Shown here: positions 41,102 through 49,846 of the stretch, one piece after another
Layout: the number at the start of each line of letters is the position of its first letter
Numbering within the stretch: position 1 is the stretch's first letter
Assembly: GCA_017548505.1 (NCBI GenBank)
Contig: JAFYZX010000025.1
Coordinates: forward strand, 1 to 51,912
Length of the DNA stretch: 51,912 nucleotides
Direction: 5' to 3'
Source of the DNA: Bacteroidales bacterium
GTDB taxonomy: Bacteria; Bacteroidota; Bacteroidia; Bacteroidales; UBA932
The notes under the pieces: generated by a model
Database searches by the model: none
What the model was told of the DNA's origin: nothing
Seen by the model: only the letters and a program-made list of their open reading frames with translations
Program-made: the position numbers and the translations under genes

Positions 41102-42283
41102 TCAAGGAGTCATCACAGCGTTCCATACGGCAGTTCTCAGAGTGCCCTTGGCATCGTCTTCATCATAAGACCAGTACATAAGGCCCAGCAGACCTTTCTG
41201 GCGGATCCAGTCTCCTTTTATCGCGATGCTTTTTGGATTGTCATATCCCATAAAGAACACGCCCTGCATTGTTTCGACGTAAGGGCAATTGGCCGTAGCG
41301 TCCCACTTGTTGCGGCGGTATTTTTTAGAATCCATATTAAGGATTTTCTTGTATGAGACTGAAGTCGGGGATGTGCTGAAGGAGTGCCTTCCGTAGAATG
41401 GAATTCCGAGAACTATTTTCTTTGGAGAAACTCCTGCCTTGAGGTATGCTTTCAGGGCGCGGTTGCAGTCGCTGTAAGCTCTTGTGTCAGACAGGGCTGA
41501 CTGGTGGTGAGGGGCCTCGTCAAGGTCGTAAGTCATTACGTTGACGTAATCCACGTATGGGTCCATTGCGGCAATGTCGTTGAATATGTATCCGCCGTTG
41601 GAAGGATACTTGTCCATGCAGTAGCCGCAGTATGAAATGGTGTACTTGTCTCCAAGCACCTCCCTTAACTTCTTGACGAGCTTGACATAGTTGTCGGTAT
41701 CGCAGCTTACGTCTGAAGCGGCTCCGCTCCAGGAAAGCCCCGGGAACTCCCAGTCCAGGTCAATTCCGTCGAGATTGTAATCCTGAAGGAATTGCAGGCA
41801 GTCATCGGCGAACTTCTGCATGTTATCCTCGCTCTTGCAAAGCGCGGAGAAGCTTCCTCCCTGCCTGTTGTCCGAATTCTCCACAACGTGCGAGAAAGCT
41901 ATGCATATCTTGAGATTAGGATAGGTCTTTTTCAAATCCACGATGTTCTGAAACCTCTTCTTGCTTCCCGAAAGGTCAAATTTCTTGTAAACTCCGTCCA
42001 CCATATAAAGTTCGGCAAAAGCGTAGTTGATGTGGGTTACAACGCTGGCGTCCGGAATCAGGCTCCCGTACCAGGTTACGTAAGCGGTTACATGGCGTCC
42101 GTCATCGATACGAGTATTTGGAGCTACAAGTGGCTCGCTGATAGGCGGATCCACCTCTTCAACAGGTGTTCCTGTTACCGGGGTTTCAGGCTCCAGCGGG
42201 TCATCTTTGCTTCCACCCCCGCCGCAGGATATGAGCATAATAGCGGCAATTGCCCAAACGGACAGATGTCTGAATATTTTCAT
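41102..42283 (-). CDS. GH18 glycosidase lipoprotein (copy 2)
   Basis: This 393-residue lipoprotein (lipobox MLISC, Cys20) has the same plan as copy 1: a Pro-rich linker ending VEEVDPPISEPLVAPN, then a GH18 barrel with DGIDLDWE at residues 172-179 and MTYDLDEAPHH. Differences cluster in the helices facing the cleft (for example LQFLQDYN against VAFMEEWG) and in the segment after the catalytic strand (MDKYPSNGGYIFN against FDKQTVTGGYRYI), so substrate preference may differ. It follows the esterase gene by 21 bases and is likely co-transcribed. Confidence 0.92.
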   Translation of the reverse strand: MKIFRHLSVWAIAAIMLISCGGGGSKDDPLEPETPVTGTPVEEVDPPISEPLVAPNTRIDDGRHVTAYVTWYGSLIPDASVVTHINYAFAELYMVDGVYKKFDLSGSKKRFQNIVDLKKTYPNLKICIAFSHVVENSDNRQGGSFSALCKSEDNMQKFADDCLQFLQDYNLDGIDLDWEFPGLSWSGAASDVSCDTDNYVKLVKKLREVLGDKYTISYCGYCMDKYPSNGGYIFNDIAAMDPYVDYVNVMTYDLDEAPHHQSALSDTRAYSDCNRALKAYLKAGVSPKKIVLGIPFYGRHSFSTSPTSVSYKKILNMDSKKYRRNKWDATANCPYVETMQGVFFMGYDNPKSIAIKGDWIRQKGLLGLMYWSYDEDDAKGTLRTAVWNAVMTP

Positions 42284-42304
42284 GACTCAATTTTTTTTTG
42301 TTCT

Positions 42305-43792
42305 CTATCCCTGGCCCTGGCTTATTGGGGTCTGTCCCTTGACGGCCGGGGAGATGTTCAATTTACGGCTGTAGGTGAAAGTCTTCCTGTCCGAAACTAT
42401 GATTTTTCCCTCAGCGATTTTTAATGTGAGAAGTCCTCTCTCGTATTCCTTTGTTCCACCGTTTCTAAGCAGTTCCGGAAGGTGAGGCCCGTTGTCTTCC
42501 AGAAGAGCATCCCTGACTTCATCCGGTATTTCCAGAATGAACCTGACTCTTCCGTTCTGGTCGCAGACCTGAATGCCTATGTCTGTGAGAACAAACAGAT
42601 TACCCTTGGAGTCAAAAGCCATAGGGCCTTTTGAAACAGGAGCGTTGCCGTATGAATGCAGCCAGTAGAATCTCTGTTCACTGAAATATGGAGAACGTGA
42701 GGTGTTGCTGTCTGTATTATTGCAGATAGCCTGCCAGAGGCAGTTGGTTTCTTTCTCTGTATAATCCAGGCTTTTTTCCAGAACCATGAAGCTGTTATCC
42801 GGATAATAGGCAGCATAGACAATGGTAGATTCTGAACGATGGTTGCCTCTTTCTAAAGTAGAGCAAGTGATTTCAATGATAGACGGTTTGGTCATGTCTA
42901 TTTCTTTTTCCTCTACCCATTCTTCATCAGCGACAAGATACTTGTCCAGAAAGTCATTCTTGGAAATTCCGGCCTTGATTGGTTCAGGGTAATCTCTCCA
43001 CAGCCAGACCATTACATCCTCAAAGATTTCTGCGGAACGCTTTACGGAATGGTAGCCGTCGCTCCAGTCGTACTTGGTGTCATAGCCTGCAAAGTCCAGG
43101 GCCGTGGACAGCATCTGGTTGGCCTCGTACCAATGGCCGAAGGTGGCGTTCCATACATCGTTACTTCCGTCCTGGAGGAAAATCCTGAGCGGCTTCGGCT
43201 CGCATTTTCTGACAAACATCTGAAGGTCGTTGCCGCCCCTCATAGAAACAAAAGTTCCCACTCCGCTGAACACTCTGCGGAAGAGGTCAGGCCTCTGCCA
43301 GGCAGCGTTGAAGGCCGCGATTCCCCCGCTCGATAGTCCGAAGATAGACCTGTCGTTTGGATCTTCTGAAATGCTTACTCCAGCCTCTTTCTCAACAAAC
43401 GGAATTATCTCTGTCTCAAGGAACTCTGCGAACCTTCCGTCTGTATAGTCAAACTCGTTGGAACGGTTGTAGCGGATTACATTTCCGTCTTTTCCCTTGA
43501 TGACTCCAGGCTGGACGAAGATGCCGATAGTAACGGGCATTTTTCCCTCGGCGATGAGTTTGTCAAAGACCTTTGGAGCATTGCAGAGTATTCCGTCAAG
43601 TCCAATGTACAAGCAGGCCGGTTTCTTTCCGTCATATTGCTGAGGAATATAGACCTGCAGGTTCCTCTCCGTTCCGGGATAAAGGTCACTTTCCGTCTTG
43701 TAGTCCAGGGATAAGATTTTTCCCTGTCCCATCGCTGAGGCAAAACTTAACAGAAACGCCATTACGGCCAGAATGAATCTAAAGAACTTCAT
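42305..43792 (-). CDS. Enterochelin esterase/CE1-like secreted esterase
   Basis: This 495-residue exported protein (signal peptide MKFFRFILAVMAFLLSFASAMG) has an alpha/beta-hydrolase domain of the enterochelin-esterase/CE1 type: RNLQVYIPQQYDGKKPACLYIGLDG, the nucleophile elbow GLSSGG, LQDGSNDVWN with a likely catalytic Asp, and GYHSVKRSAE with His. The last 200 residues are a beta-rich part resembling SMP-30/beta-propeller strands (MAFDSKGNLFVLTDIGIQV). It may deacylate glycans ahead of the GH18 enzyme. The ATG at 43792 follows an AGGAGG Shine-Dalgarno, which is rare in this window. Confidence 0.85.
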   Translation of the reverse strand: MKFFRFILAVMAFLLSFASAMGQGKILSLDYKTESDLYPGTERNLQVYIPQQYDGKKPACLYIGLDGILCNAPKVFDKLIAEGKMPVTIGIFVQPGVIKGKDGNVIRYNRSNEFDYTDGRFAEFLETEIIPFVEKEAGVSISEDPNDRSIFGLSSGGIAAFNAAWQRPDLFRRVFSGVGTFVSMRGGNDLQMFVRKCEPKPLRIFLQDGSNDVWNATFGHWYEANQMLSTALDFAGYDTKYDWSDGYHSVKRSAEIFEDVMVWLWRDYPEPIKAGISKNDFLDKYLVADEEWVEEKEIDMTKPSIIEITCSTLERGNHRSESTIVYAAYYPDNSFMVLEKSLDYTEKETNCLWQAICNNTDSNTSRSPYFSEQRFYWLHSYGNAPVSKGPMAFDSKGNLFVLTDIGIQVCDQNGRVRFILEIPDEVRDALLEDNGPHLPELLRNGGTKEYERGLLTLKIAEGKIIVSDRKTFTYSRKLNISPAVKGQTPISQGQG

Positions 43793-43796
43793 ATAA

Positions 43797-43821
43797 CCTC
43801 CTTTTCTCAAATTCAAAGATA
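43797..43821 (-). promoter_or_regulatory. -7 box and Shine-Dalgarno of the esterase gene
   Basis: On the minus strand TATCTTTG (43821 to 43814) matches TAnnTTTG. AGGAGG (43802 to 43797) lies four bases before the ATG at 43792. Most genes here lack such a sequence. Confidence 0.55.
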
Positions 43822-43825
43822 ACAA

Positions 43826-43853
43826 AAAAGGTTGCCCCATAGGACAACCTTTT
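43826..43853 (-). terminator. Rho-independent terminator after mutB
   Basis: On the minus strand AAAAGGTTGTCC and GGGCAACCTTTT form a stem with a TATG loop, followed by a T-run into TTGTTATC. It lies 22 bases downstream of the mutB stop. Confidence 0.85.
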
Positions 43854-43875
43854 CAAGTTGGTTTTGAAACCGGCT

Positions 43876-46020
43876 TTACTTTTCGAATCTCTGGTTGAGA
43901 AGCTCCATCATCTTGATTACAGAGTAGGAGATTCTTGTACCAGGGCCGAAGATAGCGGCTGCACCGGCCTTGTAGAGAGCGTCATAGTCCTGGGCAGGGA
44001 TAACTCCGCCGGCTACAACTATGATATCCTCTCTTCCGAGTTTCTTCAGTTCGTTGATGATCTGAGGAACCAGGGTCTTGTGGCCTGCTGCCAGTGAGGA
44101 AACGCCAACGATATGGACGTCGTTCTCAACTGCCTGCTTTGCTGCCTCGGCCGGAGTCTGGAACAGAGGTCCCATATCCACGTCGAATCCGCAGTCTGCA
44201 TAACCGGTTGCGACAACCTTTGCACCGCGGTCGTGACCGTCCTGTCCGAGCTTGGCAACCATGATACGAGGCTGGCGGCCTTCCTTCTTGGCGAACTCGG
44301 CAACCATCTTCTTTGCCTTCTCGAACTCGCTGTCTTTCTTAACCTCAGATGAGTAAACACCTACATTCATACGGATCTTTGCTGTGTATCTTCCTACTAC
44401 CTCTTCGCAAGCGTCAGAGATTTCTCCGAGGGAAGCCCTTGCCTTTGCAGCCTCAACTGCAAGAGCGAGGAGATTGCCCTTCTTGGTCTTAACGCACTCG
44501 GTGATAGCGGCCAGACACTGTTTAACTTTCTCGTTGTCTCTTGTCTTGTACAGTTTCTGCAGACGGGCTACCTGCTGCTGGCGAACCTTGGTGTTGTCGA
44601 TATCCAGGATCTTGATTGGATCCTCGTGGTCGAGACGGTAGCGGTTCAGGCCGATGATGGTCTCCTCGCCGGAGTCGATTCTTGCCTGCTTTCTTGCGGC
44701 GGCTTCCTCGATTCTCAGCTTAGGAATACCGGTCTCGATAGCCTTTGCCATACCGCCGAGTTTCTCCACTTCCTGGATATGCCCCCAAGCCTTGTGAGCC
44801 AGCTCGTTGGTCAGGCTCTCGATGTAGTAGGAACCTGCCCAAGGGTCGATTGAACGGCAAACCTGGGTCTCCTGCTGGATGTAGATCTGGGTGTTACGCG
44901 CGATACGTGCGGAGAAGTCCGTTGGCAGGGCGATAGCCTCGTCGAGCGCGTTGGTGTGCAGACTCTGGGTGTGGCCCAGTGCTGCTCCCATAGCCTCGAT
45001 ACAGGTTCTTGCAACGTTGTTGAAAGGATCCTGCTCTGTAAGGCTCCATCCTGAAGTCTGGCAGTGGGTTCTGAGGCTGAGGCTCTTAGGGTTCTCAGGA
45101 TTGAACTGCTTGACGATCTTTGCCCAAAGCATTCTGGCGGCCCTCATCTTTGCAATCTCCATAAAGTGGTTGGTTCCGATTGCCCAGAAGAATGAAAGTC
45201 TCGGAGCGAACTTGTCTACAGGAATGCCTGCCTTGATACCGGTACGGAGATACTCCAGACCGTCTGCAAGGGTGTAGGCCATCTCGATGTCGTTGGTTGC
45301 ACCTGCTTCCTGCATGTGGTAACCGGAAATTGAGATGGAGTTGAACTTAGGCATGAACTGTGAAGTGTAGGCGAAGATGTCGCCGATGATTCTCATACTG
45401 AACTCAGGAGGATAGATGTAGGTGTTACGCACCATGAACTCCTTGAGGATGTCGTTCTGGATGGTACCGGCCATTTCCTCGAGCTTCACTCCCTGCTCCA
45501 GACCTGCCACGATGTAGAAGGCCATGATAGGAAGAACGGCTCCGTTCATTGTCATGGATACGGACATCTTTCCAAGAGGAATCTGGTCGAAGAGGATCTT
45601 CATATCCTCAACGGAGCAGATACTTACACCTGCCTTTCCTACATCGCCGACAACTCTTGGGTTATCTGCATTGTATCCTCTGTGGGTAGGGAGGTCGAAC
45701 GCAACGGAAAGACCTTTCTGTCCTGCAGCCAGGTTCCTTCTGTAGAATGCGTTGGACTCTTCTGCTGTGGAGAAACCTGCGTACTGGCGTACGGTCCAAG
45801 GTTTCTGAACGTACATTGTGCTGTAAGGTCCTCTCAGGAAAGGAGCCACACCTGCAGCGTAGTGCAGATGCTCCATCTTCTCAAGGTCTTTTGCGGTGTA
45901 GTTGGTCTTAACCGCAATCTTCTCAGGGGTATTCCAAAGAACTTCTTTCTTTGCTGCACCCTTCTTTGCTGCAGGCTTTGCAGCTGACTTATATACTAAA
46001 TCGTTGAATTTTGGACGCAT
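43876..46020 (-). CDS. mutB: Methylmalonyl-CoA mutase large subunit
   Basis: This B12-dependent mutase interconverts succinyl-CoA and R-methylmalonyl-CoA. It has 714 residues: an Ala/Lys-rich N-terminal extension, the TIM barrel ([42 protein letters not shown]) and the C-terminal cobalamin domain with the DxHxxG motif DGHDRG (lower axial His596), GVSSLAAGH and VAGGVIP. It acts as a heterodimer with the MutA product. Together they serve propionate formation from succinate. It is preceded by a GGAGG Shine-Dalgarno and followed by a terminator. Confidence 0.97.
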   Translation of the reverse strand: MRPKFNDLVYKSAAKPAAKKGAAKKEVLWNTPEKIAVKTNYTAKDLEKMEHLHYAAGVAPFLRGPYSTMYVQKPWTVRQYAGFSTAEESNAFYRRNLAAGQKGLSVAFDLPTHRGYNADNPRVVGDVGKAGVSICSVEDMKILFDQIPLGKMSVSMTMNGAVLPIMAFYIVAGLEQGVKLEEMAGTIQNDILKEFMVRNTYIYPPEFSMRIIGDIFAYTSQFMPKFNSISISGYHMQEAGATNDIEMAYTLADGLEYLRTGIKAGIPVDKFAPRLSFFWAIGTNHFMEIAKMRAARMLWAKIVKQFNPENPKSLSLRTHCQTSGWSLTEQDPFNNVARTCIEAMGAALGHTQSLHTNALDEAIALPTDFSARIARNTQIYIQQETQVCRSIDPWAGSYYIESLTNELAHKAWGHIQEVEKLGGMAKAIETGIPKLRIEEAAARKQARIDSGEETIIGLNRYRLDHEDPIKILDIDNTKVRQQQVARLQKLYKTRDNEKVKQCLAAITECVKTKKGNLLALAVEAAKARASLGEISDACEEVVGRYTAKIRMNVGVYSSEVKKDSEFEKAKKMVAEFAKKEGRQPRIMVAKLGQDGHDRGAKVVATGYADCGFDVDMGPLFQTPAEAAKQAVENDVHIVGVSSLAAGHKTLVPQIINELKKLGREDIIVVAGGVIPAQDYDALYKAGAAAIFGPGTRISYSVIKMMELLNQRFEK

Positions 46021-46027
46021 AACTTTT

Positions 46028-46036
46028 CCTCCCCTT
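46028..46036 (-). promoter_or_regulatory. Shine-Dalgarno of mutB
   Basis: AAGGGGAGG on the minus strand overlaps the mutA stop and lies seven bases before the mutB ATG. One of only three clear Shine-Dalgarno sequences noticed in the window. Confidence 0.55.
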
Positions 46037-47888
46037 ATTTGATAAGTTTTTCCTGGTAAGCCTTCAGTGTCTCAAGCACGTTGCTGCGTACACTGATGAA
46101 GTTCTCTATACCCTTTGCAATCAGATCGTTCTTGCATTCAGGGTCTCCGGCTACAACTACGATTCCCTTCTTGCCCACGATCTTGGCAATCTGAGGAACC
46201 TCAACTGCATACTCGTCGTCTGAAGAGCAGGCTACGATGATGTCTGCCTTAGCCTTGAGGGCTGCCTTTGCTCCTTCCTCAGGAGAGTTGAAGCGGTTGT
46301 TGTCAACTACCTGGAATCCGGCTACTGCAAAGAAGTTGCAGGCGAACTGTGCCCTTGCGCGGCACATTGCCAGGTTTCCGTAGGTAACCATAAACGCCAT
46401 CGGACGTTTCTTGGCCTTGTCTGTCTTGAACCTGAGTTCCTCGAAAGCCATGGCGCCTCTGTAAACCTCCAGAGGACGGCCAACCATTCCGGCCTTCTTC
46501 TTAGGAGCGGCCTTGCGGGTTACGGTCTTCTTGGTAACTTCCTTCTCCACAACCTCGGTGAAGTTAGGGAACTGGTTGGTTCCAAGGAGAGTATCCCTTC
46601 TGGTAGCGATGTTGGAATCTCTCTTCAGCGATGTCTCCTTGATGCTGTCCTGGATCTTTTCTGCCTTGAATGCCTCGACATATCCGCCGGCCTTCTCGAT
46701 AGAGTTGAACAGATCCCAGGAAGCCTTTGCTACGGCATCGGTGAGCTCCTCGATGTAATAGGATCCTGCACCCGGGTCAACTACCTTGTTGAAGTGGCTC
46801 TCGTCCAGAAGCAGGCTCTGCACGTTACGCGCAATTCTGTTGGAGAACTCGCCAGGCTTCTTGTAAGCGTGGTCGAAAGGAAGGACTTCCATTGAGTCAA
46901 CTCCTCCGATTGCTCCACTCATTGCCTCGGTGGTATCTCTCAGCATATTTACGTAAGGATCGTAAACCGTCTGGTTCCAGGCGCTTGTAACAGCGTGAAC
47001 CTTGATCTTGCAGCTGTCTTCCTTCTTTGCCCCGTAAGCCTTTACGATATTGGCCCACAGCAGTCTTGCTGCACGGAACTTGGCAATCTCCATAAAGTAG
47101 TTGCCGCTGATGGATACGGTGAACTTGATCCTCTTTGCAGCCTCGTCAACCTTCACACCGGCATCCTGCAGGAGGTTCAGGTACTCGCTGCCCATATTCA
47201 TTCCGTATGCCAGTTCCTGGGTGATGGTGCTTCCCGCATCGTTGAAAGCGTATGAATAAACTCCAACAACCGTTATGTGAGGGAAGTCCTTTACAAGCTC
47301 GATGGCCTTTACCAGAAGTTTTGCAGCATCTGCCTTGCTCCAGACTCCGGTTGCGTTCATCTCCTTCAGAGGGTCGTAGTCGAAAGAGGCCCTGATAGCG
47401 GAAGCCTTGGTGCCCTTCTCCTTTGCCACTGCGATGAAGTTCTTCAGGATTGACAAGTCCTTGCATCCCTTGAAGTTAACCTCGACAGCCTTGAGCTCGA
47501 TGCCGTTCAGAAGGGCTTTCATGTCTGCCTTGAGAACTTTCTCTGTCTGGCTGAGGTCGAATCCCGGAGCGGTAACTCCCTTCATCATGCCGTCAAGAGC
47601 CAGAGCGTTGGCTGCCTTGAAATCCTTTCCGACTGCATAGTCCTGCCTGATCAGCCAGTTGTTGTCGTCTTTGGTGCCTCTTACAAAAGGAAACTCTCCG
47701 GCCTTTCCGCCCACTTCCTTCAGACCCTTCAGGTCCTCGGCGCGGTAATAAGGCTGCACGGAGAAACCTTCCATTGTCCTCCATACGAGCTTCTTCTGAT
47801 AGTCGGCACCCTTCAAATCCTTGATTATAGCATCCTCCCAGACCTGCTTGGGAACGGGAGGAAACTCAGTAAATAATTTCTCTGCCAT
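46035..47888 (-). CDS. mutA: Methylmalonyl-CoA mutase small subunit
   Basis: This 617-residue non-catalytic partner of MutB has a mutase-type barrel ([53 protein letters not shown]) and a cobalamin-binding-like C-terminal fold that lacks the DxHxxG axial His, as expected for the small subunit. A Lys/Ala-rich linker ([15 protein letters not shown]) joins them. The first gene of the mutA-mutB operon, 14 bases before mutB. Its promoter box (47983-47990) gives a leader of about 90 nt, in which I see no B12 riboswitch. Confidence 0.96.
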   Translation of the reverse strand: MAEKLFTEFPPVPKQVWEDAIIKDLKGADYQKKLVWRTMEGFSVQPYYRAEDLKGLKEVGGKAGEFPFVRGTKDDNNWLIRQDYAVGKDFKAANALALDGMMKGVTAPGFDLSQTEKVLKADMKALLNGIELKAVEVNFKGCKDLSILKNFIAVAKEKGTKASAIRASFDYDPLKEMNATGVWSKADAAKLLVKAIELVKDFPHITVVGVYSYAFNDAGSTITQELAYGMNMGSEYLNLLQDAGVKVDEAAKRIKFTVSISGNYFMEIAKFRAARLLWANIVKAYGAKKEDSCKIKVHAVTSAWNQTVYDPYVNMLRDTTEAMSGAIGGVDSMEVLPFDHAYKKPGEFSNRIARNVQSLLLDESHFNKVVDPGAGSYYIEELTDAVAKASWDLFNSIEKAGGYVEAFKAEKIQDSIKETSLKRDSNIATRRDTLLGTNQFPNFTEVVEKEVTKKTVTRKAAPKKKAGMVGRPLEVYRGAMAFEELRFKTDKAKKRPMAFMVTYGNLAMCRARAQFACNFFAVAGFQVVDNNRFNSPEEGAKAALKAKADIIVACSSDDEYAVEVPQIAKIVGKKGIVVVAGDPECKNDLIAKGIENFISVRSNVLETLKAYQEKLIK

Positions 47889-47974
47889 ATTATTACTGTT
47901 GTTTGAATAGGTGTATTATTGTTTTAATGTTAATTCTTATGAAGCATTGCCTGTAGTTCAGCGATGGCTTTATA

Positions 47975-47991
47975 ATAGACAACAAATATAA
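47975..47991 (-). promoter_or_regulatory. mutA promoter with 17-nt motif shared with aspA
   Basis: TTATATTTGTTGTCTAT on the minus strand includes the -7 box TATATTTG (47990 to 47983) and is identical to the aspA promoter segment (30480-30496). The remaining gap between mutA and rpsU (47889-48110) holds only this promoter, the mutA leader and the rpsU promoter. Confidence 0.65.
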
Positions 47992-48045
47992 CATTTATTC
48001 TTGTACTTTGTAAGTCTCTGATACATTAAACTGCACTTGTGAAAA

Positions 48046-48101
48046 TTTGGAGTTGGAGGAAATTTTTATATCTTTGCACCCCGCTAAAGAAAAAGGAGGT
48101 G
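48046..48101 (+). promoter_or_regulatory. rpsU promoter and strong Shine-Dalgarno
   Basis: TTTG (48046-48049) is followed after 19 bases by TATCTTTG (48069-48076), a full match to the Bacteroidota promoter. The leader carries AAAGGAGGTG (48092-48101), ten bases complementary to the 16S rRNA 3' end, nine bases before the ATG. Confidence 0.85.
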
Positions 48102-48110
48102 GTATAAAGC

Positions 48111-48302
48111 ATGATTATCGTTCCAATCAAGGACGGCGAGAACATAGAGAGAGCATTAAAGAAGTTTAAGAGAAAGTTCGAGAAGACTGGCATCATCCGC
48201 GAGCTCCGCGACCGCAAGACTTTTGAGAAGCCTTCAGTCAGGAAGCGTGCGCAGCTGATGAAAGCTATCTATGTAAAGCACCTTCAGACTAGCGAGGAAT
48301 AA
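48111..48302 (+). CDS. rpsU: 30S ribosomal protein bS21
   Basis: This 63-residue basic protein of the small subunit sits near the anti-Shine-Dalgarno end of 16S rRNA. Conserved phrases are IIVPIKDGENIERALKKFKRKFEKTGIIRELRDR, PSVRKR and the C-terminal basic helix. It has its own consensus promoter and terminator. Unlike nearly all genes here it has a near-perfect Shine-Dalgarno; in Bacteroidota bS21 helps hide the anti-Shine-Dalgarno, so ribosomes lacking bS21 should preferentially translate this mRNA (autoregulation, known from Flavobacterium). Confidence 0.97.
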   Translation: MIIVPIKDGENIERALKKFKRKFEKTGIIRELRDRKTFEKPSVRKRAQLMKAIYVKHLQTSEE

Positions 48303-48325
48303 TCCTGGCGCTTTTGCAAGCTTAG

Positions 48326-48357
48326 AGAGGGATGGACATCAGTCCGTTCCTCTTTTT
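48326..48357 (+). terminator. Rho-independent terminator after rpsU
   Basis: AGAGGGATGGAC and GTCCGTTCCTCT pair (two G-U wobbles) around ATCA, followed by TTTTT. It lies 23 bases after the rpsU stop. Confidence 0.85.
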
Positions 48358-48360
48358 CGT

Positions 48361-48368
48361 TATATTTG
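48361..48368 (+). promoter_or_regulatory. -7 box directly before the xer gene
   Basis: TATATTTG ends six bases before the ATG at 48375, so the transcript would start at or next to the start codon. It sits just after the rpsU terminator. Confidence 0.6.
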
Positions 48369-48374
48369 CAATGT

Positions 48375-49301
48375 ATGGGATGCCTCAGCGATTTTACGGA
48401 TTACCTCAAGGTCAGGAGGAGATATTCTCCCCGCACTGTAAAGCTCTACAGCGATGCCGTGGGGGATTTCCTGCTCTATGCTCTGCCGGAAAGGCAAAAC
48501 GAGGCAACATCCGCCATTCCTGACAATGAGATTCTGGAAGTTCTCCGATTCCAGATCATACGTGGCTATGTTTCCAATATGATGGACAGGTCTCTGGATG
48601 CCAGAACGGTAAACCTTCATCTGAGCGCCCTGAGCACCTTCTGCAACTACCTTGTCAAGCAGCAAAAGCTCCCGTCCAATCCCGTCAAGGGCATCGTCCG
48701 CCCTAAAGAGAAAAAACGGCTTCCGTCTTTTTTCACACCTGAGGCTTTGAAAGAGTATTTTGACAGCCCTGTTTCCGATGACTATCCTTCTGCCAGAAAC
48801 AGGATGATAGTGACCCTTCTCTTTGCCACCGGCCTCAGGCGGGCAGAGGCTGCAGGGCTGAGGACAACAGATATAGACCTTTCCAGACGCACCATCAGCA
48901 TCATAGGAAAGGGCAACAAGCAAAGGCTCATTCCGATAGTGGACTCTCTGGCAGAGAGAATCGGCGACTATCTTAATCAGCGACAGGCTTTCCTGGAAGA
49001 GCAGGGAGTCTCTGACTCAGGTTATTTCTTCCTTACTGATAGGGGAAAGCCCTCTTACGTGGAGTTCATTAACAGAATTGTCAAGAGTGAGCTTTCTTCC
49101 ATCAGTATTTCCGGCAAGAAGACTCCGCACACTCTCCGTCACAGTTTTGCCACGGCTCTGCTCAACGACGGGGCAGACCTCAATAGTATCAAGGAAGCCC
49201 TTGGGCATTCCAGTCTTGCCGCTACCGAGGTCTATACCCACAACTCCTTTGAGAAACTGAAGGAAGTTTACAAAACCGCCCATCCAAGGGCCAGGAAATA
49301 A
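48375..49301 (+). CDS. XerC/XerD-type tyrosine recombinase
   Basis: This 308-residue recombinase has an N-terminal SAM-like DNA-binding domain (1-105) and a catalytic domain with Arg155 (ATGLRRAEA), Lys179 (IGKGNK), His252-x-x-Arg255 (HTLRHSF), His278 (LGHSS) and nucleophile Tyr287 (EVYTHN). Length and lack of an arm domain fit the housekeeping Xer enzymes that resolve chromosome dimers; C or D cannot be told. The ATG at 48375 is required to keep the N-terminal helix. A TTG at 48366 lies inside the promoter box and is unlikely. Confidence 0.93.
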   Translation: MGCLSDFTDYLKVRRRYSPRTVKLYSDAVGDFLLYALPERQNEATSAIPDNEILEVLRFQIIRGYVSNMMDRSLDARTVNLHLSALSTFCNYLVKQQKLPSNPVKGIVRPKEKKRLPSFFTPEALKEYFDSPVSDDYPSARNRMIVTLLFATGLRRAEAAGLRTTDIDLSRRTISIIGKGNKQRLIPIVDSLAERIGDYLNQRQAFLEEQGVSDSGYFFLTDRGKPSYVEFINRIVKSELSSISISGKKTPHTLRHSFATALLNDGADLNSIKEALGHSSLAATEVYTHNSFEKLKEVYKTAHPRARK

Positions 49302-49327
49302 AAGACAAATCAAAAACAACAATTAAT

Positions 49328-49846
49328 ATGAAAAGGATTCTCATAATTGCAATTCTGGCATTATTCGCTACCGCTTCATTTGCCCAGACCACTCAGAAGC
49401 AAGCCCTCAAAAAGGTTTATGACGAAGATATCAATCCGCTTGAGCAGATAGACAAGGCTGTTGCAAAAGCCAAGGCAGAAGGCAAATACGTAATTTGCCA
49501 GCTAGGCGGCAACTGGTGCCCGTGATGCCTAAGGTTCGCCGATTTTATCACAAAAGACGCAGATATAAACAAGATGATCGGCGACAATTTTGTTTATATC
49601 CACGTGAACTACAATCCGAGAATGGCCAAGAGCAAAGACGAAGCTGTTGTTAAGCAGGCTAATGCCCTTATGAAAAGGCTCGACAATGCTGGCCGCTTCG
49701 GATATCCTGTCTTCATAGTGCTAGACAAAGGCGGCAAAGTCCTTCATATACAAGATTCAAGCTTTCTCGAGGAAGGAGAAGGCTACAACAAGGACAAAGT
49801 TCTCCGCTTCTTCAAGAACTGGACTCCAAAAGCCGTTGGCAAATAA
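49328..49846 (+). pseudogene. Exported thioredoxin-fold protein interrupted by TGA in CXXC
   Basis: The signal peptide (MKRILIIAILALFATASFAQ) is followed by a thioredoxin-like domain: VICQLGGNWCP, then TGA (49523-49525, codon 66), then CLRFADFITKD in the same frame, and on without any other stop to TAA at 49844 (172 codons). The active site thus reads C64-P-TGA-C67. In thioredoxin_7-type relatives this position is commonly Trp (WCxWC), one base from TGA. The most likely reading is a recent TGG-to-TGA mutation or a sequencing error; readthrough is an alternative. Re-initiation at Met (49574) could give the C-terminal half. It would reduce or isomerise disulfides in the periplasm. It is 26 bases after the xer gene. 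Confidence 0.8.

Noticed and set aside
47889-47983. Cobalamin riboswitch in the mutA leader
   Set aside because: The leader is about 90 nt and AT-rich, without a B12-box or the multi-stem structure needed.
49523-49525. TGA read as tryptophan through an altered genetic code
   Set aside because: Many genes in the window end in TGA (for example both the first YitT gene and the second AraC-type gene) and use TGG for Trp, so TGA is a normal stop here.
49523-49583. TGA as selenocysteine with a downstream SECIS
   Set aside because: The position is Trp rather than Cys in relatives as I recall them, the only nearby stem has a 33-base loop, and no selenium genes are in the window. It is kept only as a remote alternative in the finding.
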